Shown: positions 1 through 12,123, numbered from the stretch's first letter. The stretch is 64,000 nucleotides of DNA from Bradyrhizobium sp. AZCC 1719 (GCF_036924525.1 NZ_JAZHRU010000001.1:5237001-5301000); one strand, 5' to 3'. Notes: generated from the sequence alone by a model not told the origin. Made by a program: numbers and translations.

Positions 1-828
1 CACAACGCGCAGGCGCTGCGGGTCGTGACCTCGTTGGAGCATCGCTATCCCGAGTTCGACGGGCTGAACCTGACCTGGGAGTCGCTGGAGGGCATCGTCA
101 AGCACAACGGCCCGCTGACCGAGCGGGACGGGGCCCCCGCCGGGCCTTACCGCGACGGCGGCATTGCAGTCGGCATCTCCGATTTCAATCAAAAATTCGA
201 TCTGGAGCTGTGGAGCTACGCCTCGCTGGAGGCGCAGGCCGCAGCGTTTGCCGACGACATAGCCTATGATGCCCACGACATCGACGACGGCCTGCGCGCC
301 GGCCTGTTTGCCGTCGACGACCTCAAGGTGATGCCGCTCACCGAAGCGATCATCGCCGAAATCGACCGACACTATCCCAATCTTGACGACGCCAGGCGCG
401 GCGCGGAACTGGTACGCGAATTGATTTCCTACATGATCGTGGCGGTCATGTCGGAGGCGGGCAGGCGCTTGACAGAAGCGAAACCGCAATCGGCTTATGA
501 CGTCCGCCACCATCACCAGTCGCTGATCGCCTTTCCGCCTGACGTCGCCGAGGAGGAGGCCGCCATCAAGGCGTTCCTGAAGCAGCACATGTATCGCCAC
601 CACCGGGTGATGCGGGTGATGGGCGAGGCGGAAGGCATCCTGTTCGACCTGTTCGCACGCTACCAGAATTCGCCGGGGGACCTGCCGGCCGAATGGGTGG
701 AGGGTACCGAGCGCGTAACGGACGGCGAACGGGCGCGCCGAATTGGCAATTTCATCGCCGGGATGACCGACCGCTACGCCCTGATGGAGCACCAACGGCT
801 TTTTGACTCGACCCCGGATTTGCGTTAG
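1..828 (+). CDS. dgt: Deoxyguanosinetriphosphate triphosphohydrolase-like protein, C-terminal part
   Basis: The frame is open from the first base and ends with TAG at 826-828, so the gene is cut by the window edge. About 275 residues remain. The piece starts with [10 protein letters not shown] and contains [13 protein letters not shown] and VKHNGPL, motifs I recognise from the alphaproteobacterial dGTPase-like family. These HD-domain enzymes hydrolyse dNTPs to the nucleoside and tripolyphosphate and help balance the nucleotide pool. The N-terminal metal-binding HD residues lie outside the window, so activity cannot be judged here. The argS start follows after 9 bp, which suggests cotranscription. 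The alternative is a related HD hydrolase of unknown substrate. Confidence 0.85.
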   Translation, partial: HNAQALRVVTSLEHRYPEFDGLNLTWESLEGIVKHNGPLTERDGAPAGPYRDGGIAVGISDFNQKFDLELWSYASLEAQAAAFADDIAYDAHDIDDGLRAGLFAVDDLKVMPLTEAIIAEIDRHYPNLDDARRGAELVRELISYMIVAVMSEAGRRLTEAKPQSAYDVRHHHQSLIAFPPDVAEEEAAIKAFLKQHMYRHHRVMRVMGEAEGILFDLFARYQNSPGDLPAEWVEGTERVTDGERARRIGNFIAGMTDRYALMEHQRLFDSTPDLR

Positions 829-837
829 GCGGCGGCC

Positions 838-2631
838 ATGTCCGATCAGCCAGCCACACAACATCTGTTCGCCGACGCGCTGGCCCGCGTGCAGGCGATC
901 TGCGCCGCGCTCGCAGTCGAGGGCCAATGGCCCGCCGGCACCGATTTCTCCCGCGTCGTGGTCGAACCGCCGCGCGATGCGAGCCATGGCGACATGGCGA
1001 CCAACGCCGCGATGGTGCTGGCCAAGGACGCCAAGGCAAAGCCGCGCGAACTCGCCGACAAGATCGCGGAAAAATTGCGCGCCGACGATCTGGTTGCCGC
1101 CGTCGAGGTCGCCGGGCCCGGCTTCATCAATCTCACCTTGAAGCCGCAAGTCTGGGCCGACGAATTGCGCACCGTGCTGCGCGAGGGCGCATCCTACGGC
1201 AAAAGCGCAGTCGGCGCGGGCGCCAAGGTCAATGTCGAATATGTCTCCGCCAACCCGACCGGGCCGATGCATGTCGGCCATTGCCGCGGCGCGGTGTTCG
1301 GCGACGCGCTGTGCGGCTTGCTGGATTTTGCGGGCTATGACGTCACGCGCGAATATTACATCAATGACGCCGGCGCGCAGGTCGACGTGCTCGCGCGCTC
1401 GGCATACCTGCGCTATCTGGAAGCACTTGGCGAAATCATCGGCGAAATCCCGGAAGGGCTCTATCCTGGCGACTATCTCGTGCCGGTCGGGCAGGCGCTC
1501 GCAGCCGAGCACGGAGACAAGCTGAAGGCGATGGCTGAAGCAGCCTGGCTGCCGATCGTGCGCGCCAAGGCCATCGCCATGATGATGGACATGATCAAGG
1601 GCGATCTCGCTGCGCTCAACATCAAGCATGACGTGTTCTTCTCGGAGCGGTCGCTGATCGAGACCGGCAACAACAGGGTCACCGAGACCATCGACTTCCT
1701 GCGCGCCAAGGGCGACATCTACGAAGGGCGGCTACCGCCGCCGAAGGGTAAGCCGGTCGAGGATTACGAGGACCGGATCCAGACGCTGTTCCGCGCCACC
1801 GCCTATGGCGACGACGTCGATCGTCCGCTGATCAAGTCGGATGGCTCTTACACCTACTTCGCTTCCGACATCGCCTATCACAAGAACAAGGTCGATCGCG
1901 GCTTCCTCGACATGATCGACGTGTTCGGCGCCGACCATGGCGGCTACATCAAGCGCATGCAGGCGGCGGTGAAGGGCGTCAGCGACGGCAAGGCCGCGCT
2001 CGACGTCAAGGTGGTGCAGCTCGTTCGCCTGCTGCGTGCCGGCGAGCCGGTGCGGATGTCGAAACGCTCCGGCGATTTCGTCACGCTGCGCGAAGTGGTC
2101 GACGAGGTCGGCTCCGATGCGGTGCGCTTCATGATGCTGTTCCGCAAGAACGACGCCGTGCTCGATTTCGACCTCGCCAAAGTGCTCGAGCAATCGAAGG
2201 ACAATCCGGTCTTCTACGTCCAATACGGGCACGCCCGCGGCCACTCAATTTTCAAGAATGCCCGCGAGGTAGTTCCAGACCTCCCCGAGGATGACGCGGC
2301 CCGGACGGCCTATTTGGGGGATTCCCCGGTGGGCCTGCTGACCGATCCGGCCGAATTGGACCTTTTGAAGCGGCTGGCGCTCTATCCCCGGATAATCGAG
2401 GCGGCGGCGGTCGCACATGAACCGCACCGAATCGCTTTTTATCTATATGATTTGGCCAGTGAATTTCATGCGTTGTGGACGAAGGGGCGGGATTTGCCCT
2501 ATTTACGCTTCATTATAACTAATGATGCAGAGATCACGAGGGCGCGACTGGCTATGGTCCAGGGCGTCGTCTCGGTTCTGGCATCGGGCTTAGCCGTTCT
2601 CGGCGTCCACGCTCCGACCGAGATGCGGTAG
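838..2631 (+). CDS. argS: Arginyl-tRNA synthetase
   Basis: This 597-residue class I aminoacyl-tRNA synthetase charges tRNA-Arg with arginine in the cytosol, and its length is normal for the family. The HIGH-type signature reads HVGH at residues 145-148, inside [13 protein letters not shown]. The KMSKS-type loop reads MSKR at about residue 407. An N-terminal extension of about 130 residues fits the ArgS Add-1 domain, and the last 150 residues fit the DALR anticodon-binding domain ([12 protein letters not shown] lies at its start). The ATG at 838 lies 9 bp after dgt. A cell-envelope gene follows on the same strand. Confidence 0.97.
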   Translation: MSDQPATQHLFADALARVQAICAALAVEGQWPAGTDFSRVVVEPPRDASHGDMATNAAMVLAKDAKAKPRELADKIAEKLRADDLVAAVEVAGPGFINLTLKPQVWADELRTVLREGASYGKSAVGAGAKVNVEYVSANPTGPMHVGHCRGAVFGDALCGLLDFAGYDVTREYYINDAGAQVDVLARSAYLRYLEALGEIIGEIPEGLYPGDYLVPVGQALAAEHGDKLKAMAEAAWLPIVRAKAIAMMMDMIKGDLAALNIKHDVFFSERSLIETGNNRVTETIDFLRAKGDIYEGRLPPPKGKPVEDYEDRIQTLFRATAYGDDVDRPLIKSDGSYTYFASDIAYHKNKVDRGFLDMIDVFGADHGGYIKRMQAAVKGVSDGKAALDVKVVQLVRLLRAGEPVRMSKRSGDFVTLREVVDEVGSDAVRFMMLFRKNDAVLDFDLAKVLEQSKDNPVFYVQYGHARGHSIFKNAREVVPDLPEDDAARTAYLGDSPVGLLTDPAELDLLKRLALYPRIIEAAAVAHEPHRIAFYLYDLASEFHALWTKGRDLPYLRFIITNDAEITRARLAMVQGVVSVLASGLAVLGVHAPTEMR

Positions 2632-2750
2632 GCAGGGGCGAAGGCCCTTCACGAATGGGGGTTCGTGAGGGTATCTGGCAGGGGCCACGCTCGTCATGGT
2701 TTGTTTGACATGGCGGGTTGGCGCTGTCCCGTAGGGGATGCATCATCACG

Positions 2751-4250
2751 ATGGCTGATCGATATCAGGACCGACATTTTCCCTCCGCCGACCAAGATCG
2801 CGGCGAGAGCGATCCGCTTGCCGAACTCGCAAGGCTGATCGGACAGAACGACCCGTACGGGGCTGCCGCCAAACCGGCACCGCGTCCGCTGCAGTCGCGG
2901 GCGAATGTGCGCCCACAGCAGTATGATCCACCGGAAGATCTCGATGCGCCTCCGGCCCCGCCGGCATGGATGCAGCGCGCGCGCCAAGAAACGCGGCAGG
3001 AAACGCGACAGGAAACCCCGCCGCCACCACTTCCATCGCCTTTGCCGCAGGATCAGGCTTACGACGACGAGCCGGACTACCAGCCGGCGCCGGTGCATCC
3101 CTTGCACCGCTACGCGGCCCAACATCAGGCGCCCGCGCAGGACTCGCAGGACTATTACGAGGCTCCGCAGCAAGATGCCGACGAGCCGCAGCAGGACCCG
3201 TCGCGCTACGACGAAGCGCTGTATGGACGGCTCGAAAATGGCGAGCACGACTATCAGCGCGATCCGGCCTATCCGGACGATCCCTATGCGTACCAGGGCG
3301 AATACGAGGAGGAGGAGCCCGCGCCGAAGAAGCGCTCGAGCGGCCTGATGACGGTCGCTGCGGTGCTGGCGTTGGCTGTGGTCGGGACGGGCGCTGCCTT
3401 TGCCTATCGCACTTACATCGGTTCGCCCCGCTCGGGCGAGCCGCCGATCATCAGGGCCGACAACAGCCCGACCAAGGTAATGCCGGCACCGTCCGACGTG
3501 GGCGCCGCCAAGGCCCCAGACCGCATGCTGCCGGGCGACGGCGGCGAGAAGCTGGTGTCGCGCGAAGAGACGCCGGTCGACGTCAATGCAAGGTCCGGCG
3601 CGCCGCGCGTGGTGTTTCCGCCGCTGAATCCGAATAGCAATCCGCCGCCGGTCGCGAGCGTTTCGCCGTCCGGCCCGCCGCCCCAGACGGGCGTGAACGG
3701 TACGATGCCGAACAACGAGCCGCGCAGGATCAGGACGCTCGCCGTCAAGGGCGACCCCGCCGACAATGGCGGCATTCCGGCTGGTGCCAGCGCGCCGCCA
3801 CCGAGGCCAACACCGACGACCCGCAGCGCTGCGGCCTCGCCGCCGGCTCCTGCTGGCCAGCCGCCGGCGCGTAACCCCGCGTCGGCGAACGCCAGCGCCA
3901 ACACGCCGATGTCGATCGCGCCGCAGGGTGGGGCTGATCCGGCGGCGCCACCGACCAGGATGGCGGCAACCAATCCGACACAGCCGGCTGCCCCGGCCGG
4001 CGGTGGTTACCTCGTCCAGGTCTCCTCGCAGAAGAACGAGGCCGACGCGCAGGCCTCCTACCGGGCACTGCAGAGCAAGTTCCCGAGCGTGCTGGGACCG
4101 CACTCGTCGTTGGTGAAACGCGTCGATCTCGGCGAAAAGGGCGTCTATTACCGCGCGTTCGCCGGCCCGTTCGGCTCGTCCGAAGAGGCAGCACAGGTCT
4201 GCAGCAGCCTGAAATCTGCCGGCGGACAGTGCTTCGTCCAAAGGAATTAA
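2751..4250 (+). CDS. SPOR-domain membrane protein
   Basis: This 499-residue protein has an acidic, Pro/Gln-rich cytoplasmic part of about 195 residues, one membrane segment (about 197-219, LMTVAAVLALAVVGTG), a long Pro/Ala-rich periplasmic linker and a C-terminal SPOR domain (about the last 80 residues, starting GGYLVQVSSQKNEADA). SPOR domains bind septal peptidoglycan stripped of stem peptides, so a role in division or envelope maintenance is likely. I chose the ATG at 2751, preceded by AGGGGA near 2733, over an in-frame TTG at 2718. It sits between argS and nagZ. N-terminal repeats such as QETRQET (about residues 77-86) mark low complexity. The exact role is unknown. Confidence 0.85.
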   Translation: MADRYQDRHFPSADQDRGESDPLAELARLIGQNDPYGAAAKPAPRPLQSRANVRPQQYDPPEDLDAPPAPPAWMQRARQETRQETRQETPPPPLPSPLPQDQAYDDEPDYQPAPVHPLHRYAAQHQAPAQDSQDYYEAPQQDADEPQQDPSRYDEALYGRLENGEHDYQRDPAYPDDPYAYQGEYEEEEPAPKKRSSGLMTVAAVLALAVVGTGAAFAYRTYIGSPRSGEPPIIRADNSPTKVMPAPSDVGAAKAPDRMLPGDGGEKLVSREETPVDVNARSGAPRVVFPPLNPNSNPPPVASVSPSGPPPQTGVNGTMPNNEPRRIRTLAVKGDPADNGGIPAGASAPPPRPTPTTRSAAASPPAPAGQPPARNPASANASANTPMSIAPQGGADPAAPPTRMAATNPTQPAAPAGGGYLVQVSSQKNEADAQASYRALQSKFPSVLGPHSSLVKRVDLGEKGVYYRAFAGPFGSSEEAAQVCSSLKSAGGQCFVQRN

Positions 4251-4297
4251 CGGCGGTTTCCTTGACCGCGGGGCCATGAGGGGCCTAATCGGCCCCC

Positions 4298-5320
4298 ATG
4301 ACAAGCCGCGCATTCATCACGGGCGTATCGGGACTGGAGCTGAGCGCCGCGGAGCGCGAATTCATCCGTGGCGAGCGGCCATGGGGTCTCATCCTGTTCA
4401 AACGCAACGTCGAGACGCCGGATCAAGTATCTGCGCTTGTTGATGAATTCCGGAATCTTGTAGGCGAGGCGGATGCGCCGGTCCTGATCGATCAGGAAGG
4501 CGGGCGGGTGGCCAGGCTCGGGCCGCCGCATTGGCCGGTCTATCCGCCCGGCGCCACCTTCGGTGCGCTCTACGACATCGAGCCGGTGCTGGGCCTGCAG
4601 GCCGCGCGCTTGAGCTCGCGCCTGATCGCGGTCGACCTGATAGACCTCGGCATCACCGTCGACTGCCTGCCGCTGGCGGACGTGCCGGTGGCCGGCGCTG
4701 ACGCCGTGATCGGCAACCGCGCCTATGGAACCGAGCCGGGCAAGGTCGCAGCGATTGCCCGGGCCGTCACCGGGGGGCTGGAGCAGGGCGGCGTGCTGCC
4801 CGTACTGAAGCATATTCCCGGCCATGGCCGGGCAAATGCGGATAGCCATTTCCGGCTCCCGACTGTTGATACAGCGCGGGAAGAGCTGGAACGGACCGAT
4901 TTCGCCGCCTTTCAACCGCTGGCGGACCTGCCTATGGCCATGACCGCGCATGTTGTGTTTAGCGCGTTAGACCCCGTCCAACCGGCGACGACTTCTGCGA
5001 CAATCATCCGGCAGGTGATTCGCGGCGTAATTGGGTTCCAGGGTTTGTTGATGAGTGATGACGTGTCGATGAATGCGTTGGCGGGATCGATCTCGGATCG
5101 GACCCGCGCCATCGTCAAAGCCGGCTGCGACATGGTCCTGCATTGCAACGGCAAGCTCGACGAGATGCGGGATGTGGCGCGCGAGACGCCGGAACTGGCG
5201 GGCGAGGCCTTGAGCCGCGCCACACGGGCGCTGGCCTCGCGAAAACAGCCTGAGCCGTTCGACCGGCAGGCGGCGCGGGCTGAACTTGAAGCGTTGATGG
5301 ATCGGGTAGGAACGGCATGA
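4298..5320 (+). CDS. nagZ: Beta-N-acetylhexosaminidase, GH3
   Basis: This 340-residue glycoside hydrolase family 3 enzyme removes the GlcNAc residue from anhydromuropeptides during cytosolic peptidoglycan recycling. The diagnostic loop reads KHIPGHGRANADSH, where the family has KHFPGHG and the His/Asp acid-base dyad, and the nucleophile region reads LLMSDDVSM. No signal peptide is visible, as expected for a cytosolic enzyme. The stop overlaps the scpA start by 4 bp (ATGA), so the two are translationally coupled. The upstream SPOR gene also acts on peptidoglycan. Confidence 0.94.
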   Translation: MTSRAFITGVSGLELSAAEREFIRGERPWGLILFKRNVETPDQVSALVDEFRNLVGEADAPVLIDQEGGRVARLGPPHWPVYPPGATFGALYDIEPVLGLQAARLSSRLIAVDLIDLGITVDCLPLADVPVAGADAVIGNRAYGTEPGKVAAIARAVTGGLEQGGVLPVLKHIPGHGRANADSHFRLPTVDTAREELERTDFAAFQPLADLPMAMTAHVVFSALDPVQPATTSATIIRQVIRGVIGFQGLLMSDDVSMNALAGSISDRTRAIVKAGCDMVLHCNGKLDEMRDVARETPELAGEALSRATRALASRKQPEPFDRQAARAELEALMDRVGTA

Positions 5321-6144
5321 CGGCTGAGATTCTATCGTTTGAAACCGGACGGCCCGCCGAAATCACCGAGGGCGAGCCGGCGCTGGTCGTCGACGTCGAG
5401 GGCTATGAGGGCCCGCTCGACCTGCTGCTCACGCTGGCGCGACAGCAGAAGGTCGATCTCGCCAAGATTTCGATCCTGGCGCTGGCGGACCAGTATCTGA
5501 CCTTCATCGAGGCGGCGCGAAAGATCCGCCTCGAACTCGCCGCCGATTACCTCGTGATGGCCGCCTGGCTGGCGTTCCTGAAGTCGCGGCTATTGCTGCC
5601 CGAACCGGCCACGCCCGACGGGCCGAGCGCCGAGGAAATGGCGACAGCGCTGGCCAACCGGCTGCGCCGGCTCGAAGCCATCCGCGAAGCCGCCAACCGG
5701 TTGATGAACCGGCCGCAGTTCCAGCGCGATATTTTTCCGCGCGGCAATCCGGAAACGATCGCCGAAATCAAGCATCCCAAATTCACGGCGACGCTGTTCG
5801 ACCTGCTGACCGCCTATGCCACGCAGCGCCAGCAGCGCGTGCTGGCGACGGTGCATTTGGCCAAGCGCACGGTGTGGTCGCTGGCCGAAGCGCGCGCCTC
5901 ACTGGAGCGGCTGGTCGGCATGGCCGAGTCCGAGGAGTGGAACTGTCTCGACGATTACCTGCTCAACTACGTGGTTGATCCCTCGCAGCGGGCGACGGTG
6001 TTCGCCTCGAGCTTTGCCGCGGCACTCGAACTGGTGCGCGAAGGCGAGATGGAATTGAACCAGAAAGAGGCGTTCGCGCCGCTCTATTTTCGTAAGCGTC
6101 CGCCGCAGGCCGCAATGCCTGCACCGGATATGACGGTCGAGTAA
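5317..6144 (+). CDS. scpA: Segregation and condensation protein A (kleisin)
   Basis: This 275-residue ScpA kleisin bridges the heads of the SMC dimer in the chromosome condensation complex. The N-terminal signature is EGYEGPLDLLLTLARQQKVD, followed by ISILALADQYL, and a C-terminal winged-helix part is rich in Glu and Arg. It overlaps nagZ by 4 bp and is followed at once by scpB, the usual order in rhizobia. Its length is close to the family norm. Confidence 0.95.
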   Translation: MTAEILSFETGRPAEITEGEPALVVDVEGYEGPLDLLLTLARQQKVDLAKISILALADQYLTFIEAARKIRLELAADYLVMAAWLAFLKSRLLLPEPATPDGPSAEEMATALANRLRRLEAIREAANRLMNRPQFQRDIFPRGNPETIAEIKHPKFTATLFDLLTAYATQRQQRVLATVHLAKRTVWSLAEARASLERLVGMAESEEWNCLDDYLLNYVVDPSQRATVFASSFAAALELVREGEMELNQKEAFAPLYFRKRPPQAAMPAPDMTVE

Positions 6145-6162
6145 GTGGAAGGAGACCTAGCC

Positions 6163-6894
6163 ATGGCAAGCCTGGCGGAAAAACGCATGGAAGATGCCGA
6201 GGATCATCCCATCGACCAACATACCGATCAGGCCGCGCGGCCCGAGGAATTGCGGCTGCTCGAAGCGTTGCTGTTTGCCTCCGCGGAGCCGATCGACCAG
6301 GCGACACTTGCCAAGCGCATGCCCGACGGCGTCGACGTCAAGGCAGCGCTGGCGCAGTTGCAGGCGGAGTATGCGCCGCGCGGCGTCAATCTGGTGCGCG
6401 TCGCCAACAAATGGACATTCCGCACTGCGGGCGATCTGTCGTGGCTGATGACGCGCGAAAGCACAGAGACGCGGCGGCTGTCGCGGGCGGCGATCGAGGT
6501 GCTCGCGATCATTGCCTATCACCAGCCCGTGACGCGCGCCGAGATCGAGGAGATCCGCGGCGTGATCACGTCAAAGGGAACGCTGGATGTGCTGCTCGAA
6601 ACCGGCTGGATTCGGCCCCGCGGCCGCCGCAAGACGCCGGGGCGACCGCTCACGTTCGGCACAACGGAAGCGTTCCTTTCGCAGTTCAGCCTGGAGGCGC
6701 TGAGCGACCTGCCCGGCCTGGAAGAGCTGAAGGGTACGGGGCTCCTGGATTCGCGGCTGCCTTCTGGCTTCAGCGTTCCGACGCCGTCGGATGACGTGGC
6801 GCTGCGCGAGGACGAGGATCCGCTGGACGCTGGCGACAACCTGGAACTGCTGCTGGCGCCGGCCGCCGAGCCTGAAGGCGGCAGCGAAAGCTAG
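6163..6894 (+). CDS. scpB: Segregation and condensation protein B
   Basis: ScpB is the dimeric KITE partner of ScpA and SMC. This 243-residue protein carries the winged-helix hallmark EVLAIIAYHQPVTRAEIEEI and the later GWIRPRGRRKTPGRP segment. I place the start at the ATG at 6163 because GGAAGGAG lies about 8 bp upstream; an in-frame GTG at 6145 directly after the scpA stop lacks such a site. The last 35 residues are acidic and low-complexity. A gap of about 170 bp separates it from tatA, so the tat genes may have their own promoter. Confidence 0.93.
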   Translation: MASLAEKRMEDAEDHPIDQHTDQAARPEELRLLEALLFASAEPIDQATLAKRMPDGVDVKAALAQLQAEYAPRGVNLVRVANKWTFRTAGDLSWLMTRESTETRRLSRAAIEVLAIIAYHQPVTRAEIEEIRGVITSKGTLDVLLETGWIRPRGRRKTPGRPLTFGTTEAFLSQFSLEALSDLPGLEELKGTGLLDSRLPSGFSVPTPSDDVALREDEDPLDAGDNLELLLAPAAEPEGGSES

Positions 6895-7062
6895 TTCCGA
6901 TGGCTCCGCCGATTATCCACTCAGGCGGGGTTAATAATAGCCATAATACGTAGCCGCGACAGCGATTTGCCGCGGCAGGGGTCCTTGTTTTTGACACCCC
7001 GCGGGCCTACCTTCCGCGAAAGCTTGGCCGGAAGCCGGCCGTCTCTTTTGGAGGGTTGCAGG

Positions 7063-7302
7063 ATGGGTTCGCTTAGCATTTGGCACTGGATCGTCGTGAT
7101 CGCAGTGGTCCTGCTGTTGTTCGGCCGCGGCAAGATTTCTGACCTGATGGGCGATGTCGCAAATGGCATCAAGGCCTTCAAGAAGGGCATGCAGGACGAT
7201 GAGAAGGCGCCCGAAAAGCCCGCCGAACCGGTGAAGACCATCGATCACAATGCGACGCCGGCGCCGACAGCGCGGACGGATGTCGGCAGCAAGGCTGTCT
7301 GA
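7063..7302 (+). CDS. tatA: Sec-independent translocase subunit TatA
   Basis: TatA forms the size-variable part of the twin-arginine translocase, which moves folded proteins across the inner membrane. This 79-residue protein has one N-terminal membrane helix ([14 protein letters not shown]), the conserved FGRGKI hinge and an amphipathic helix ([16 protein letters not shown]), then an acidic tail. I chose the ATG at 7063, preceded by GGAGGG. tatB and tatC follow on the same strand. Confidence 0.96.
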   Translation: MGSLSIWHWIVVIAVVLLLFGRGKISDLMGDVANGIKAFKKGMQDDEKAPEKPAEPVKTIDHNATPAPTARTDVGSKAV

Positions 7303-7423
7303 ACCAACCAGACATCTTGAACCAGGCACCCGGGAAAGACGCCGGTTGAGAAAAGACGCGGGCGGCTCCAAATCTTTGCTAAAGGGATTGGGGCGCGGAC
7401 GTCTCGCGTGAGCGGAAGAATTC

Positions 7424-7939
7424 ATGTTCGACATCGGGTGGAGTGAATTGGTCGTCATCGCGGTCGTCGCGCTGATCGCCATCGGCCCGAAAGAGCTTCC
7501 CGGTGTGCTGCGCATGGTCGGGCAATGGATGGGCAAGGCGCGCAAGATGGCCGCCGAATTCCAGGGCCAGTTCCAGGAAGCCATGCGCGAGGCGGAAATG
7601 GCCGACCTCAAGAAGAGCTTTGACGAGGTCAAGGACGTGGCTACGGGCCTTTCGCCGGCCAACGTCATGACTTCGCTGCAAAAAGACGTCAACGACGCCC
7701 TGCAGATTGGGGATATCGACAAGCCTGCCGACAAGCCGGTGGATGCGCAAGTTGCCTCCGCGACCGGCGAGCCAGTCACGCCGACTACCCCAGCCCTGCC
7801 CACACCAGAAACCTTCGTCGAGGCCGAGGCGCATGTGGCGGCCTCCGAGCCGCTGGCGATCACGCGTGAAGTTCAGGCCGCGCCGCAGGATATCGCGCCG
7901 GCGGCGCCCGACATTCTCAAGGACGCCAAAGCGTCATGA
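7424..7939 (+). CDS. tatB: Sec-independent translocase subunit TatB
   Basis: TatB pairs with TatC to bind twin-arginine signal peptides. This 171-residue protein begins [20 protein letters not shown], followed by the GPKELP hinge that separates TatB from TatA, and then a longer amphipathic region ([15 protein letters not shown]). The second half is Ala/Pro-rich and poorly conserved, as usual in rhizobia. It overlaps tatC by 4 bp (ATGA), so translation is coupled. Confidence 0.95.
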   Translation: MFDIGWSELVVIAVVALIAIGPKELPGVLRMVGQWMGKARKMAAEFQGQFQEAMREAEMADLKKSFDEVKDVATGLSPANVMTSLQKDVNDALQIGDIDKPADKPVDAQVASATGEPVTPTTPALPTPETFVEAEAHVAASEPLAITREVQAAPQDIAPAAPDILKDAKAS

Positions 7940-8757
7940 CCATCGAAGACATCGAGGCCAGCAAGGCGCCGTTGATGGACCATTTGATCGAGCTGCGCTC
8001 GCGGCTGATCAAGGCGCTGCTCGGCTTTGGCATTGCGTTCATCTTCTGCTTCTTCTTCGCCAAGCAGATCTACAACGTGCTGGTCTGGCCGTTCGTCTGG
8101 GTGGCGGGCGCCGAGAATTCGAAATTCATCTACACCGCGCTCTTGGAATATTTCCTCACGCAATTGAAGCTCGCGCTGTTCGGCGCCGCCTTCATCTCGT
8201 TCCCGATCGTGGCGACGCAGATTTATAAATTCGTGGCGCCCGGCCTCTACAAGCACGAGCGCGGCGCGTTCCTGCCGTACCTGATCGCAACTCCGTTCTT
8301 CTTCGTGCTCGGCTCGCTCCTGGTCTATTTCGTGGTGCTGCCGATGCTGGTGCGGTTCTCGCTCGGTATGCAGCAGATGGGCGGCGACGAGAGTGCGCAG
8401 ATTCAGTTGCTGCCCAAGGTCGGCGAATATCTGTCGCTGATGATGTCATTGATCTTCGCCTTTGGCGTCGCGTTCCAGTTGCCGGTGATCCTGACGCTGC
8501 TGGGCCGGATCGGCATCGTCACCTCCCAGATGCTGCGCGAGAAGCGGCGCTATTTCATCGTGATCGCCTTCGTGATTGCGGCCGTGCTGACGCCGCCCGA
8601 CGTCATCAGCCAGGCCTCGCTCGCGATTCCCTTGATGGCGCTTTACGAGGGCGCGATCGTCGCGGTCCGCATGGTGGAAAAGAAGGCCGCCGCCGCACGG
8701 GCCGCATCCGGCACGCCACCCGCCAGCCCGCCGCCAGAGGCTAATCCGGCCGAGTAG
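7936..8757 (+). CDS. tatC: Sec-independent translocase subunit TatC
   Basis: TatC is the polytopic receptor of the Tat system. This 273-residue protein has the conserved N-terminal [17 protein letters not shown] segment and six predicted membrane helices. [11 protein letters not shown] lies in the conserved first periplasmic region and FGVAFQLPV in a later helix, both typical of the family. It has a Pro/Ala-rich cytoplasmic tail. It starts inside the end of tatB. A palindromic repeat follows and may end the transcript. Confidence 0.97.
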   Translation: MTIEDIEASKAPLMDHLIELRSRLIKALLGFGIAFIFCFFFAKQIYNVLVWPFVWVAGAENSKFIYTALLEYFLTQLKLALFGAAFISFPIVATQIYKFVAPGLYKHERGAFLPYLIATPFFFVLGSLLVYFVVLPMLVRFSLGMQQMGGDESAQIQLLPKVGEYLSLMMSLIFAFGVAFQLPVILTLLGRIGIVTSQMLREKRRYFIVIAFVIAAVLTPPDVISQASLAIPLMALYEGAIVAVRMVEKKAAAARAASGTPPASPPPEANPAE

Positions 8758-8783
8758 GGTTCTATCGTACTCCGCAATCGGCT

Positions 8784-10313
<1,530 letters not shown>

Positions 10314-10325
10314 CGCAAGGCAAAA

Positions 10326-10742
10326 ATGGCATTGCATCGCGACATCCTTTGGATCGGGAGGCAATGGGCTGTCACCGGCCACGGGATGCAATTGATCGAC
10401 CAGCGGCTGATGGGCGCCTTCGATATCGAGGTGGCCCGCTTGTGGGACGGCGATCTGATCGAACGCATGCATGCCAAGGAGTGGCTCAACGTCGCCGATT
10501 TCAACAAGGGGCTGGCGGTTGCGCGGACGCGGCACAAGCAGCCGGAGGCGGGATCGGCGCCGGTAGCTGCGGCGCTTCCCGCGAGCGAGCCCGTCGCGGC
10601 ACCTTCGCCCAAGCCGGCGGACGCGAGCCCGTCCTCTCTGCCCGTCGAATCGGCGCAAACTGCATCGCCAGACCTGCAGATGAAAATCGATGGCGGCGCC
10701 AGATTTGCCCGCCCCTGGCGTGTCTGGATGAAGAAAACATGA
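10326..10742 (+). CDS. Conserved hypothetical protein between serS and surE
   Basis: I do not recognise a characterised family. This 138-residue protein has a compact N-terminal half (starting MALHRDILWIGRQWAVTG, with conserved-looking aromatic residues) and a Pro/Ala-rich C-terminal half of low complexity. It has no signal peptide or membrane helix. It starts 12 bp after serS on the same strand and precedes surE by about 100 bp, so cotranscription with serS is likely. The ordered first 65 residues and ordinary codon use suggest a real gene. Confidence 0.7.
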   Translation: MALHRDILWIGRQWAVTGHGMQLIDQRLMGAFDIEVARLWDGDLIERMHAKEWLNVADFNKGLAVARTRHKQPEAGSAPVAAALPASEPVAAPSPKPADASPSSLPVESAQTASPDLQMKIDGGARFARPWRVWMKKT

Positions 10743-10838
10743 GGAAATCGGCCGGTTTGCCTCAGCCGTGATAGCCGGATAAGACGACGCCCAAGGGCAA
10801 CAACCCGCCTCGACCTGAACCTGAAGGCATTTTGACGG

Positions 10839-11606
10839 ATGCGAATTCTCTGCACCAACGACGACGGCATCCATGCGCCGGGTCTGAAGATCGTCGAGGA
10901 GATCGCCCGTGCGCTGTCCGACGATGTCTGGATCGTGGCGCCGGAGCTCGATCAGTCCGGCGTCTCGCATTCACTGTCGCTGAACGACCCCTTGCGCTTA
11001 CGCGAAATCGGCCCGCGCCATTTCGCGGTGCGGGGCACGCCGACGGATTGCGTGATCATGGGCTCGCGCCACATCCTCGGCGAGAAGATGCCCGATCTCG
11101 TGCTGTCCGGCGTCAACAAGGGCCGCAACGTCGCCGAGGACGTCGTCTATTCCGGCACGATCGCGGGCGCGCTCGAGGGCACGATTCTGGGAATCCCGTC
11201 GTTTGCGCTGAGCCAGGAATTTTCCATCGAGACCCGTCACGCGCCATTGTGGGATACCGCGCTGAAATTCGGCCCCGGCATCCTGCGCAAGGTGATCGAT
11301 GCCGGCGTGCCGAAAAATACCGTCATCAACGTCAACTTTCCCGCCTGCACGCCCGATCAGGTCAAGGGCGTCCGGGTGACGCGGCAGGGCAAACGCAACC
11401 TCGGCTTCCTGAAAATCGACAAGCGCCACGATGGCCGCGGCAATCCGTATTACTGGATCGGTTTCGAACGCGCCGCGACGATGGATACACCGGCCGATGG
11501 CACCGACCTCGCAGCGTTGGCAGCGCGCTACGTCTCGGTCACACCGCTGCGGCTGGATCGTACCGATGAAGCGTTCTCGGAAGAGCTGACGGCGACGTTG
11601 AAGTAG
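10839..11606 (+). CDS. surE: 5'/3'-nucleotidase SurE
   Basis: SurE is a metal-dependent nucleoside monophosphate phosphatase linked to stationary-phase survival. The 255-residue protein starts [16 protein letters not shown], with the metal-binding Asp8-Asp9 pair, and contains [18 protein letters not shown], the family's metal and substrate site. Length is normal. The pcm gene lies nearby, separated here by a repeat and a response-regulator gene on the other strand. Confidence 0.96.
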   Translation: MRILCTNDDGIHAPGLKIVEEIARALSDDVWIVAPELDQSGVSHSLSLNDPLRLREIGPRHFAVRGTPTDCVIMGSRHILGEKMPDLVLSGVNKGRNVAEDVVYSGTIAGALEGTILGIPSFALSQEFSIETRHAPLWDTALKFGPGILRKVIDAGVPKNTVINVNFPACTPDQVKGVRVTRQGKRNLGFLKIDKRHDGRGNPYYWIGFERAATMDTPADGTDLAALAARYVSVTPLRLDRTDEAFSEELTATLK

Positions 11607-11625
11607 TCGTCCAGCGGCAAAACTC

Positions 11626-11722
11626 GTCGTACCCGCGAATGCGGGTATCCAGTATGCCGCGGCTTCTCGATTCTTTCACAGGTCTCTGGGATACTGGATC
11701 ATCCGCTTTCGCGGATGATGAC
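11626..11722. repeat. Palindromic intergenic repeat, family A copy 2
   Basis: It aligns end to end with 8784-8883 and has the same two terminal hairpins (ACCCGCGAATGCGGGT and ATCCGCTTTCGCGGAT). It lies between the convergent ends of surE and the response-regulator gene, where it could act as a bidirectional terminator. Confidence 0.85.
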
Positions 11723-11745
11723 GGTTGGATGTGCGGATGGACGCC

Positions 11746-12123
11746 CTAAACCGGCGCGCTCTTCAACGTAGAGGCGATCACCTGGGCCAGCGTTTCCAGT
11801 TGGAATGGCTTCTGCAGCGCGGGGCGGTCGCGATATTCCTGCGGCAGGCCGGAGGAGCCGTAGCCGGTCGCAAAGATGAACGGACGGTTGCGCGCTGTTA
11901 TCAGTTCAGCCACCGGCGTGATCACCTTGCCGTTGACGTTGACGTCGAGAATGGCGAGATCGAATTCGGTGGATTGCACCAGCTTGACCGCTTCACCGAT
12001 TTCGCCGGCCTCGGCGGCTACGCTGTGGCCCAGCTCTTCCAGCATGTCAGCGACCATCATGCGGATCATGACCTCGTCTTCAACGAGGAAAACTGAACAG
12101 CCCGCCGGCCGTGTCGCTACCAT
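11746..12123 (-). CDS. Single-domain response regulator
   Basis: This 125-residue protein is a lone receiver domain with no output domain. The acidic pair sits in VFLVEDEVMIR, the phosphoacceptor Asp in DLAILDVNVNGK, the conserved Thr/Ser region reads FIFATGYG, and the conserved Lys is in LQKPF. This is the pattern of the FAT-GUY receiver subgroup seen in alphaproteobacteria. I chose the ATG at 12123 with a GGAA-type site just upstream; an in-frame ATG at 12180 would add residues without homology. Its histidine kinase is not in the window. It is divergent from pcm. Confidence 0.88.
   Translation of the reverse strand: MVATRPAGCSVFLVEDEVMIRMMVADMLEELGHSVAAEAGEIGEAVKLVQSTEFDLAILDVNVNGKVITPVAELITARNRPFIFATGYGSSGLPQEYRDRPALQKPFQLETLAQVIASTLKSAPV

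Noticed and set aside
2694..4313. A 539-codon open frame antisense to the SPOR-domain gene
   Set aside because: It is Arg-rich with no family pattern and is explained by the high GC and Pro/Ala-rich codons of the gene on the other strand.
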